DNA of 15,879 nt from Agrocybe praecox (Eukaryota; Basidiomycota; Agaricomycetes; Agaricales; Agrocybaceae): NCBI GenBank assembly GCA_964017145.1, contig CAXHKQ010000136.1, positions 1 to 15,879 on the forward strand, in the 5' to 3' direction. The position numbers and the translations under genes are program-made. Below are positions 10,201 through 15,879 of the stretch, piece by piece. The notes under the pieces were generated by a model that searched no databases, had not been told where the DNA came from, and saw only the letters and a program-made list of their open reading frames with translations. Within the stretch, counting starts at the first letter, position 1; each line of letters begins with the position of its first letter.

Positions 10201-10352
10201 AACAAACCTAAAAACGTCTCACCTCCTATCTCGACCGATGCGTGAAAGCGCTGATCGTCTGCGACTCTCACGAACGCGGGAGATTGTACCTGCGAAGTTT
10301 TTAGTGTTGCTGCGGATTCTGACCGCCTTCGCGTTTGGTCGAATCCGTTGCG
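7293..10352 (-). CDS. pol: Pol polyprotein (protease, reverse transcriptase, RNase H, integrase)
   Basis: The frame is open from 10373 (a TTG, not an ATG) to the TAG at 7295-7293. About 1,019 residues are translated after the frameshift, the first new codon being 10352-10350. Numbering from the 10373 TTG, the domains run in order. Aspartic protease has LLDSGAE at 57-63. Reverse transcriptase has LDARKLN near 258, catalytic D294 and YMDD at 357-360. RNase H has D506, E547, D572 and D615. Integrase has an H694/H701/C731/C734 zinc finger and a D764, D824, E859 triad. A C-terminal GPF/Y-like module at about 980-1024 has QRCKV where GPY/F is common. All catalytic residues I can check are present. 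The enzymes would process Gag-Pol, copy genomic RNA in the particle and insert the DNA. Pol lacks its own start and overlaps gag in the -1 frame, so it should be made only as a fusion. No stop or frameshift is seen. Confidence 0.95.
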   Translation of the reverse strand, partial: RNGFDQTRRRSESAATLKTSQVQSPAFVRVADDQRFHASVEIGGETFLGLLDSGAEVSVVGSRFEALVDSGRIKTKPSSFMIRTADGTVHSTTRTLVLPVTYLGYSRVIEAPMLPSLKHDLVLGVDFWALFNIRPEIKEVFSIEAEKQISVSEHMELSDADASELNLVLKGMPFGKPGILSKTSLLRHSIDTGDAKPIKQTQYIISPYVQKEVHAEIDRLLEIGAIFPCSSPWNNPMICVRKANGKVRLCLDARKLNAVTAKDAYPQPQLNRILAQLSQTRVLSSIDFSDAYHQVELEDDAKQKTAFSISGKGFFAYSRMPFGLCNSGATLCRLVDRVLGCDLEPFVFVYMDDIIIASNTVEHQFELLRSVAKRLTEAGLTISADKSRFCMRKLKYLGHIICNNTIAADPGHITPILEYPQPTNAKDIRRLLGMVGWYRRFIPNFATMSAPLSDLLKKGKKFEWSDAASEAFEQIKKTLVSEPVLASPNYDQPFTIQTDASDYGIGGVLVQGEGDSERAVAYFSQKLSPAQRKYQTTERECLAVIVGIEKFRPYIEGTHFTVVTDHASLQWLQNLKDPSGRLGRWALRLQPYDFNLVHRAGRLMVVADALSRAVESIDVQSFTQSSDGWYTQLIARVQKDPDAYPQYRCEGDILKKHCSYGASVFDRGGWRIVVPADRRDEVLRQCHDDPTSAHGGRHKTIDRVSRDFYWPKMYEYITKYVHNCDVCRASKSSNTTQRALMGQRIEAARPWQVLYADFVGPLPRSKSGFIHMLVIVDAFTKFVHIHPVRLATTKAIVQFLEQNVFVTFGVPDMIVSDNGSQFVSREYKKFLADHHVKPFYVSRYHPQANAAEAANKTIGVAIRSYVAGEHRTWDRHIQKIASAMNTAKHSSTGLTPYYANFGRHMSTSGNYNIENDDTERNDEHFEKIRKIVTRNLKKTHEISKHRYDLRARPVEFAVGETVWKRTFPLSDAGKGFMAKLAPKFQRCKVRKKEGFSSYEIEDENGKVLGIFSAKDLKKN

Positions 10353-10358
10353 TTTTTT
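10292..10358 (-). promoter_or_regulatory. -1 ribosomal frameshift signal: slippery heptamer plus H-type pseudoknot
   Basis: A AAA AAC (10358-10352) is in gag phase as X XXY YYZ; slipping back one base enters the pol frame. After a 4-nt spacer, stem 1 pairs 10347-10341 with 10319-10313 (7 bp, CGGATTC/GAATCCG) and continues 10340-10337 with 10324-10321 (GACC/GGTC), with one bulged A at 10320. Six loop bases, GCGAAG (10332-10327), pair with CTTCGC (10297-10292) as stem 2. Loop 1 is 4 nt; the loop crossing stem 1 is 15 nt and A-rich. Heptamers of this type drive frameshifting in several retroviruses, and an 11-bp stem 1 with a 6-bp stem 2 is the classic arrangement. Function is inferred from this geometry. 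Confidence 0.85.
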
Positions 10359-12106
10359 GCACAATTGGTACAAGTCGTCGCTATAACGTCACGTGTTCCA
10401 CAGCGGTAACAGAAAACGCCTGTCCTCTTCGCCAAGCACCTCCCAAATAAGTGCTCCGTGCTTTGGCAGTTAAAACATTTGCGCCGATCTTTATCGTGTG
10501 CGATTGACGCACCACGATTATCTCGGCTGCCCATCACGAGCACTTCACTGGAGTCTTGCGTCGCTTTTGACTGTCCCTGTTCACCGATCGACAAATTCGA
10601 AAAATCATCAACATTCGCGGCCCTGTCTATCTCTTGCAATTCGCGCGCGCGGCCCTGCGCATTACGTTGCGTTTGACGGTAATCGTTCGATTTCTGATCC
10701 AGCGGTATTGCAATCTCGTGCTTAGTGGACGAAAAATCCAATTTCTTGCAGATTTTCGCCAGCTGGCCAATTGAGGTGATATCAACCGATGAAGTAGTAA
10801 CTGTGTATTTTTGCAGCATGTTTTCTTCGATAATACACAACATGTGTTGATCATCGATCGGAAAGGAGAGATATTTGAATAACGATTGTATCACGCTCAA
10901 ATATTCGGCAAACGACTCGGTTGGTTTCTGGCGGCGGGTCGAAATTTCAGTGAACAAACGGTAATCGTACTTGGGAGGTAGGAATTCCCTTTTCATGGCC
11001 AACACCAACTCAGGCCAAGTACGAAACGTTTCGAACTGCGACCTAAACCAAAGTCGTGCGCGTCCAGTGAGCAAGTGAACGATAGATGCAAGTATTTCAA
11101 CGTCCGTGACGCCCTCAGATCGCTTGAACATTTCAATCTCCGAAAGGAAATCGTAGAGGTGCATGCTCTGATTATCACCACTGTAGGACAATTTCCATTG
11201 GTGTACGGGCACGGTTTTCCTCATCGGACGATGCGGACGTCGAAGCTCCCACTCATCATCCTCACGCTCACTCGACACGGTTTGTGCACGAGCGGATCCT
11301 GGCCGACGCTGATCACTAACACCGTCATACGGCAATCCTGTCGGGTCGCGTTCGCGGCGCAACATATCGATCGCCTCTGCCTGTCGCGGTTCTTGGAACT
11401 GTGCCAATCTGCCTGGGGGAAACTGTGGTGGCTGAGCCGACGGCGAAAACAAATGCGAATTATTCGGAAATGTTCCGCGAAATGGATTTTCAGCAGGTTG
11501 CGCTAGCATGCTGAACGTAGGCGCTCGGGGATTGAGCAGCGACTTTCGACTGTCCGCCGCGCTGTGCCTACCAATTTTGTCACCATCGAACCCATCATGC
11601 GCATTTGCCGAATCGTTTGCTGCGCTTTGATTTGCAGCAATGGTCTCGATGATATCGGCCAAAAACGACTTCTGTAGCGGCTCACGCGTATCGGGCCGAT
11701 TGGCCTTGACCTCATCAGCCGGCACAAACAGCTTGAGTCGCTCATCCACTGCTGCGACCAAATCATACACTTCAGCCTGCTCTTCAGGACCATTAGGCTT
11801 CGCTCGCTTTACTCGATCGCTAACATGAATTAAGCGACTGTGACATTCAGCCTGCGCACCGATGCCGTAATTCGCGCCTTGCAATACCTCATCAATATTC
11901 AGCAAAATCTGTCGGCATTTGGCCAACTCAACAATCGAACGCAACTCATCGACGCGCGTGATCGAAATCGTTCGTTCGCCCACATCTTCTCGGCGCATGA
12001 ACTCGCGCAGCGTTTGCGTTTTCTGCCGATTCGTGCTCAAATTGAAAACACCACGAATCTTCAGTTCATAGTCTAACTCCTCGGATTTTAGATGAATCGG
12101 GTCCAT
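10301..12106 (-). CDS. gag: Gag polyprotein (capsid and nucleocapsid)
   Basis: 601 residues from ATG at 12106 (GAG before it and G after it, a good Kozak context) to TAA at 10303-10301. No in-frame ATG lies upstream; the frame merely stays open to 12262 through AT-rich leader. Residues 1-150 are charged and probably helical; 150-295 are a Pro/Arg-rich, probably disordered linker. Residues about 296-460 form a retrotransposon Gag/capsid-like region, including LLTGRARLWF and a REFLPPKYDYRLFTEI segment. The nucleocapsid has a CX2CX4HX4C knuckle at 544-557, then CX2CX9CX2C at 566-582, where the usual His is replaced by Val and an extra Cys may complete zinc binding. Gag should assemble the particle and bind genomic RNA. 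Its last ~19 codons overlap pol. Confidence 0.9.
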   Translation of the reverse strand: MDPIHLKSEELDYELKIRGVFNLSTNRQKTQTLREFMRREDVGERTISITRVDELRSIVELAKCRQILLNIDEVLQGANYGIGAQAECHSRLIHVSDRVKRAKPNGPEEQAEVYDLVAAVDERLKLFVPADEVKANRPDTREPLQKSFLADIIETIAANQSAANDSANAHDGFDGDKIGRHSAADSRKSLLNPRAPTFSMLAQPAENPFRGTFPNNSHLFSPSAQPPQFPPGRLAQFQEPRQAEAIDMLRRERDPTGLPYDGVSDQRRPGSARAQTVSSEREDDEWELRRPHRPMRKTVPVHQWKLSYSGDNQSMHLYDFLSEIEMFKRSEGVTDVEILASIVHLLTGRARLWFRSQFETFRTWPELVLAMKREFLPPKYDYRLFTEISTRRQKPTESFAEYLSVIQSLFKYLSFPIDDQHMLCIIEENMLQKYTVTTSSVDITSIGQLAKICKKLDFSSTKHEIAIPLDQKSNDYRQTQRNAQGRARELQEIDRAANVDDFSNLSIGEQGQSKATQDSSEVLVMGSRDNRGASIAHDKDRRKCFNCQSTEHLFGRCLAKRTGVFCYRCGTRDVIATTCTNCAKNATDSTKREGGQNPQQH

Positions 12107-12423
12107 CTCGGATAAATACAGTGAAATCAATGCCAAATGTAAAAAAAAATAATTATGAAAAAAATATATGAAAAATACCAAGATGCCAAAAATGTGTAAA
12201 CCAAACAAAGGCACAATTTGTGCCCGAAAAATAATATTAGAAAAAAAATATTCTAAAACCAAAACGCACTATTTGTGCGTCGCGCACCAGGTGCGCACGT
12301 ATCGAATCACTAGTCGAATAAACAAATCAAAACTCAATAAATCAATTTCAAACCAGTAATATCGAAATAACCAAAAAAAAAAACAATCACAAAACATACA
12401 TGCGACCAAACCGCTAAATATCG
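12107..12423 (-). other. Untranslated leader with three GCAC/GTGC palindromes
   Basis: The 317 nt between primer binding site and gag ATG are AT-rich except for three inverted repeats: GGCACAA-T-TTGTGCC (12210-12224, plus-strand view), ACGCAC/GTGCGT around 12264-12280, and GCGCACC-A-GGTGCGC (12282-12296). The second and third share sequence and can pair alternatively. The position suits packaging or dimerisation signals of genomic RNA, but that role is inferred only. Confidence 0.6.
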
Positions 12424-12441
12424 GCCCCACGTTGGGCGCCA
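12424..12441 (-). other. Primer binding site for tRNA-Lys
   Basis: In sense the 18 bases read TGGCGCCCAACGTGGGGC, the complement of the 3' end (including CCA) of tRNA-Lys(CUU), the same 18-mer used by retroviruses primed with tRNA-Lys1,2. It begins 9 nt downstream of the 5' LTR. It sets the start of minus-strand DNA synthesis and confirms the element's orientation. Confidence 0.92.
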
Positions 12442-12450
12442 AAATTAGTT

Positions 12451-13808
12451 TGTTGCGGGTCAAAAGCCTTCACGATTTTACGCATACGTTCGCTCGTCGC
12501 CTGGCGCTTTTATTTAGGGCGCCAGCCGTTTTTACACGGCACGCCAGACCACGAGTTTTTTCCTCACTCAACCAGCTCTAAACCTTCAACCGCCCGGTCT
12601 AGACTCAGCGCCGCAGTGAGTGGTGCGTGGGTCAAAATTCCTCGACAAACGTTGTCGCTCGGTCGCAAATATGTACGTTAACGCCACAAAATCAAAATAA
12701 TCGCTCAAAAGGGTTGTAAATGAAAACACCAAAACTAAATCGAAAATTAAATCACAAAAGAAAATATAATCTCGCAAACAAAATATAGAGGCCTAATCGG
12801 GTTAGTAAGTGTGCGTGTTGTATATGTATAATCGTATTGTCCTCGCTCAATTAAAATAGATATTAATAATAAATTCTGCCACTTAAATTCAAACCTACGC
12901 GGGCGAAATGACTCGCGCGCGTGATGACGACGAAGATCGAAGAACCGTTGTGCGGGTTGCGGCGTGCGGTGATGAAAATGACGATCCGCCAATGATGCGG
13001 CGAGGCGGACGCGCTGGACGATCGGATGGCGGGTCGCCGGCGATGTGGCGAGGCGGGGTCGCTGTCGCTCGATGCGCGGCCGGATGTTGGCGGTCGTTCG
13101 GGTGCGGACTGATGTTTGGCCACACGCGGTCCGTCAATGCCGCCCTGGATCGGAAGTCGTCGCTCGGCCGCCCGTGGCGGAAAAAACGGGATCGACGGAT
13201 GGGCGGCGCGCCGGGGCGATGGTCGTCGTGCGCCGCTTGATGTCCGAATCGATAGGGGGGTTCGGCCGATGGTCGCCGATCTTTGGGGGCGTCGCACACG
13301 TGATGTTTTCTCGCCGCGCGTGTTTTGCGTGTCGCGCGTTTTGGCGTCCGGAGTGTTCTCGAATTCGCGGCCACCGCTAAGGCGGTGGGGTTCCGGGGGC
13401 GGGCGTGTGTACGCGACCGATTTGGTGGCGGACTTGTGGTCGCTCGGTGGAGGGCACTTCCGGAAAAAAAATGTAACGGTGCGCGAAACGAAACGTGACA
13501 CGAGTCGGGCAATCGAATCCGGAGGACGTCTAGAGTCTTAGGCCAAAAAAAAATACGAGAGACCGAAGCGAGCTTCGGTGGCAGCTTATATAGCCGAGGA
13601 AAAATCTATCCATTTCTCCTTCTGAGAAAATTGTTCTCTCGGCACTTCGAAAATGCCAGCGTGGCAAAAACTGAACGATCATTCGAATTCGATCGCTCTA
13701 CCGCTTATCGCTATCTCTTATCAGTGCGCTATACTCACCACAGGACATTTCCCCTACTTTTCTAATCTGAACGTATTATTAATCCTCAACGTAATTCAAA
13801 CCTGAACA
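12451..13808 (-). repeat. 5' LTR of the retrotransposon (promoter copy)
   Basis: The LTR next to the primer binding site. In sense it starts TGTTCAGG at 13808 and ends CGCAACA at 12451. The TATA box near 13590 is only about 216 nt from the start, so if it is used, R plus U5 span about 1.1 kb, unusually long. The AATAAA hairpin is at 12525-12501. The middle is CpG-rich and open in several frames on both strands, but the longest sense frames (to 212 codons) contain no ATG, so I treat the LTR as non-coding. Confidence 0.95.
13562..13592 (-). promoter_or_regulatory. Core promoter: TATA box and adjacent palindrome
   Basis: TATATAAG (13592-13585, sense) is followed within 6 nt by the palindrome ACCGAAGC GA GCTTCGGT (13579-13562). 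A start site about 30 nt below the TATA box would fall at the far edge of the palindrome, near 13562. Both motifs are identical in the other LTR. Promoter function is inferred from motif and position. Confidence 0.6.
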
Positions 13809-13812
13809 GAAT
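13809..13812. repeat. Target-site duplication (GAAT), copy 2
   Basis: Directly abuts the AACA end of the 5' LTR and matches the GAAT at 4459-4462. Host sequence continues as TAATTGTCTGC. Confidence 0.85.
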
Positions 13813-15519
13813 TAATTGTCTGCTCTGCTAGCGAGCATAGATTCTGAAGGCGCAGATAAAACATGAGACGGGATTTATGGAACAATAACGCGATTTGGAG
13901 CAAATGAAGTTTTGTGCTACAACGGAATTGCGATGTATTCGTGTGTCGGAGTTGGAATCATAGTAGATATTATCTTTCAAGAATCATATTATGACTATGT
14001 CACAAAAATCATAATATATTACAGTATTTTGCGATTCTACTCGTTCAACTCTCAAGAACATCTTCAACGAAGATACAGAAAATGAATCGATATAAAAATG
14101 AAGTGAATGGAAACACATGCGAGCACACTTATGATAAAAATATCGATATCACAACATACTCAGCACTCTGCACTGCACATTCGATTTTATGCTACCACTC
14201 ATATTTGTCAGCACCCTATGGTCCAAATGGTCCGCACTCCGTTCCGCTGCCATCCAGCATACCGATGGCCTGGCAAAATTGCCCGTGTGTGTGTGTGTGG
14301 AATGTCTGGAAGTAATCGCCATAAAAATATTCACAAGACCCAGAAGAGTGGCAGTTGCCAGATTTGTCCCAGAGAAAACCCACACATAAAGCATCAACGA
14401 TCGAAAGAGCACTGCTGGGCATTACGCATTACGCACTTCTTGTTGGACATGCGGAATTATTTCTGTATTATGTTGTTATGCTTGCTGGTATAACCTATAG
14501 TATAGGTCTACTATACATAAGTGCATGACGTGTGTGAGTGTGTGCATGCGTGCGTATCGGATATTGATACCCATTTGTTGGCCGATGTCGGCGTGTGTGT
14601 GCGTGCGTGTCGACACGAAATTGGCGCGGGGGTGGTTTCGTGATTTGGCGTGCACGTAAATATTACGCGATACACGCGGCGCGGCCAGAGGTCAATCGGA
14701 GGGGGTGCGAGCCGTGTTTATTATACGCGCGCGGCCACGCTCGACATGTGATGTGAAGTCGCATAAATGCACTCACTGTACTTAATGCGTGTATGTTGCA
14801 ATAAAAATTGATTTACCGCGCCTGGCTGTCGAAGGTTGGCGGACTCTATTTGATATGAATTTGTTTATTTGTGTGCTCGGCGCGGGGTGTATTGTATATC
14901 GATATTATGCTGCGTATGCGAGTGGACACTGATCCGAACATCTGGTAGATGACACAACAGGGGATTATGCGTCAAATTGTATTAGGCGGATTGGTGCCGT
15001 TTGTGCGCCGGTATTCTATGTTGAATAATATGTTCGATTCGATCGGGATAACGTGCACGGCAAGGACTGGTCGTGCAAACAATAGGCGCAATATCCGCCC
15101 ACTCGATCCATCCAATGCGGAAACCGGCCGGCCCGAGTATTGCCGGCCCGCGAGTATGTTGGCGTCTATGTTGCGCACAACATCGGCAGCCAGCACAGAG
15201 GCCGCGCGCACGGTTTTGCAGACATTGCATGCATTCGGCGGACACCGCGCAGGCTGAAGATCACAGCACCTTCCAAACAGGTTAGCTAGCTACTGGATTT
15301 TCGTTGTCGGCTCCGGGGCGACATCGTCGCCGCCGTCGCCGCGGTCTATGTGCCATGTTCGGTTGTGCGCATGCACGCACGCACGCATAAGCACGCGGAC
15401 ACACGCACACGCATTTATGCAAATATTCCGCAGAACATATTGCGCGCGTTTTATGCGATCGCTTGCGCATAGCACGAGTGCGGGGATACGTTTGGCGAAT
15501 GAGCCGTGTGCATGTGCAG
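13813..15519. other. Host non-coding DNA, no gene supported
   Basis: AT-rich near the element and more CpG-rich beyond about 14,500. It contains a short GT run (14286-14298), GTGTGC-rich stretches around 14,530-14,610, and a palindrome ACCTATA-G-TATAGGT at 14493-14507. The open frames here have no recognisable motif, and in 14,950-15,260 frames are open on both strands. It may be the intron upstream of the exon at 15520. Confidence 0.5.
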
Positions 15520-15663
15520 GCTCAAATGGTTTACGATAATTTGAACAAAGTACCAAGCGCGTATATCGGTGGAGGTTGGGGTATACCAGGTGGATGGGAT
15601 TGTTTTGATCCTCAGAATTTAGGAATGTATGTTCATCCTATTGGAATGTTACATACAATTTAG
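15520..15663 (+). CDS. Probable terminal coding exon of an unrecognised host gene
   Basis: After an acceptor-like TGTGCATGTGCAG (ending 15519), a frame in phase 0 runs 47 codons to TAG at 15661-15663. The peptide begins AQMVYDNLNKVP, is rich in Gly, Trp and aromatic residues (for example YIGGGWGIPGGWDCFDP) and ends in MLHTI. Composition changes sharply here from CpG-rich surroundings to ordinary A/T-ending codons, as expected for an exon. AATAAA follows 16 nt after the stop codon. I do not recognise the protein. The polypyrimidine tract before the acceptor is weak, no upstream exon was identified, and chance is not excluded. Confidence 0.5.
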   Translation, partial: AQMVYDNLNKVPSAYIGGGWGIPGGWDCFDPQNLGMYVHPIGMLHTI

Positions 15664-15678
15664 ATATCATATATCAAA

Positions 15679-15720
15679 AATAAAGTTTCCAGAAAAAGCC
15701 AAAACATTCGGCGAAATAAA
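15679..15720 (+). terminator. Two AATAAA polyadenylation signals
   Basis: AATAAA at 15679-15684 and again at 15715-15720, shortly after the stop of the putative last exon. They fit a short 3' UTR on the plus strand but could be chance in AT-rich DNA. Confidence 0.45.
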
Positions 15721-15743
15721 TTATAGTTAGAATAGTTGTAGAT

Positions 15744-15771
15744 AGTAGAGTAGTAGTAGTAGTAGTAGTAT
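15744..15771. repeat. (TAG)n trinucleotide microsatellite
   Basis: Seven near-perfect TAG units at 15751-15770 with a flanking imperfect unit. The minus-strand Tyr-rich frame over it is an artefact of the repeat. Confidence 0.9.
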
Positions 15772-15879
15772 ATTAGTAACATTATTTTCGTTTTTAGGCG
15801 CACACAACACATAAGCCAATTCATACGAGAAGCTAGAATATGTTTTGTCTCAGCTGGTGTAATCAATCAAAGTGCATAT

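Larger units (their letters stand above)
4463..13808 (-). mobile_element. Full-length Ty3/Gypsy LTR retrotransposon, minus strand
   Basis: A 9,346-bp element has two directly repeated LTRs (1,354 and 1,358 bp) with TGTT...AACA ends, a 4-bp target duplication, a tRNA-Lys primer binding site next to the LTR at 12451, an intact gag frame and an intact pol frame in the order protease, reverse transcriptase, RNase H, integrase. That order is diagnostic of Ty3/Gypsy (Metaviridae) rather than Copia. In Pol, details such as the HPQANAAEAANK catalytic segment and a KLAPKFQRCKV segment in place of a standard GPF/Y motif recall the mdg3/micropia branch; this placement is from memory and tentative. There is no env frame. 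The LTRs carry no substitutions relative to each other, which indicates recent transposition. Whether it is still mobile cannot be told, because no normal polypurine tract is visible at the U3 junction. Confidence 0.95.

Noticed and set aside
12107..12262. N-terminal hydrophobic extension of Gag (a glyco-Gag-like signal)
   Set aside because: The frame is open for 52 codons upstream of the ATG, but the first codon is TTG and no ATG occurs; the Phe/Leu/Ile content comes from the U-rich leader.
12424..12441. Fragment of a tRNA gene
   Set aside because: Only the 18 bases matching the tRNA 3' end (including CCA, which animal tRNA genes do not encode) are present, next to an LTR, so it is a primer binding site.
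12863..13501. Long sense-strand frame (212 codons) inside the 5' LTR as a possible LTR-encoded protein
   Set aside because: It opens with GTG, has no ATG in its whole length, is Arg/Pro/Ser-rich as expected of CpG-rich DNA, and the homologous frame in the other LTR is shifted by one-base homopolymer differences.
14949..15257. 102-codon plus-strand frame as an upstream exon of the gene at 15520
   Set aside because: The minus strand is equally open, no motif is visible and no convincing splice sites link it to the later exon.

Overview
The window looks like nuclear DNA of an arthropod, most likely an insect. Support is indirect: non-coding, AT-rich flanks with microsatellites and a minisatellite, no bacterial-style gene packing, and a complete insect-type Ty3/Gypsy LTR retrotransposon. 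The species cannot be told from the sequence.

Layout. Bases 1-2280 hold no gene I can support, only short CG runs. Bases 2290-2490 are a CA/TG-rich microsatellite tract. Bases 2622-3525 are a degenerate minisatellite (about nine units of roughly 75-120 bp, each built on a ~17 bp sub-repeat) that ends in a GC-rich hairpin. Bases 3557-4458 are AT-rich with only small direct repeats. The retrotransposon fills 4463-13808 on the minus strand and is flanked by a 4-bp target duplication (GAAT). Bases 13813-15519 are host DNA without a supportable gene. Bases 15520-15663 look like the last coding exon of an unrecognised host gene on the plus strand, followed by polyadenylation signals.

The retrotransposon, read on the minus strand, runs: 5' LTR (13808-12451, TATA box near 13590), 9-nt spacer, primer binding site matching 18 nt of the 3' end of tRNA-Lys(CUU), leader with three GCAC/GTGC palindromes, gag (12106-10301), pol in the -1 frame (to 7293: protease, reverse transcriptase, RNase H, integrase), about 1.5 kb of non-coding 3' sequence with covarying hairpin repeats, 3' LTR (5816-4463). 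There is no env gene. Gag and Pol are open throughout. The two LTRs differ only by four single-base homopolymer length changes, so the copy is very young or the differences are sequencing errors.

How it works together. Gag would form the particle. Pol has no ATG of its own and would be made as a Gag-Pol fusion by -1 ribosomal frameshifting at an in-phase A AAA AAC heptamer, followed after 4 nt by a well-formed H-type pseudoknot. The most unusual parts are this frameshift signal, the ~83-bp repeated hairpins downstream of pol whose stems change in a compensatory way (with a G.U intermediate only in the sense RNA), the poly(A) signal held in a hairpin loop, and the lack of a purine tract at the U3 junction.
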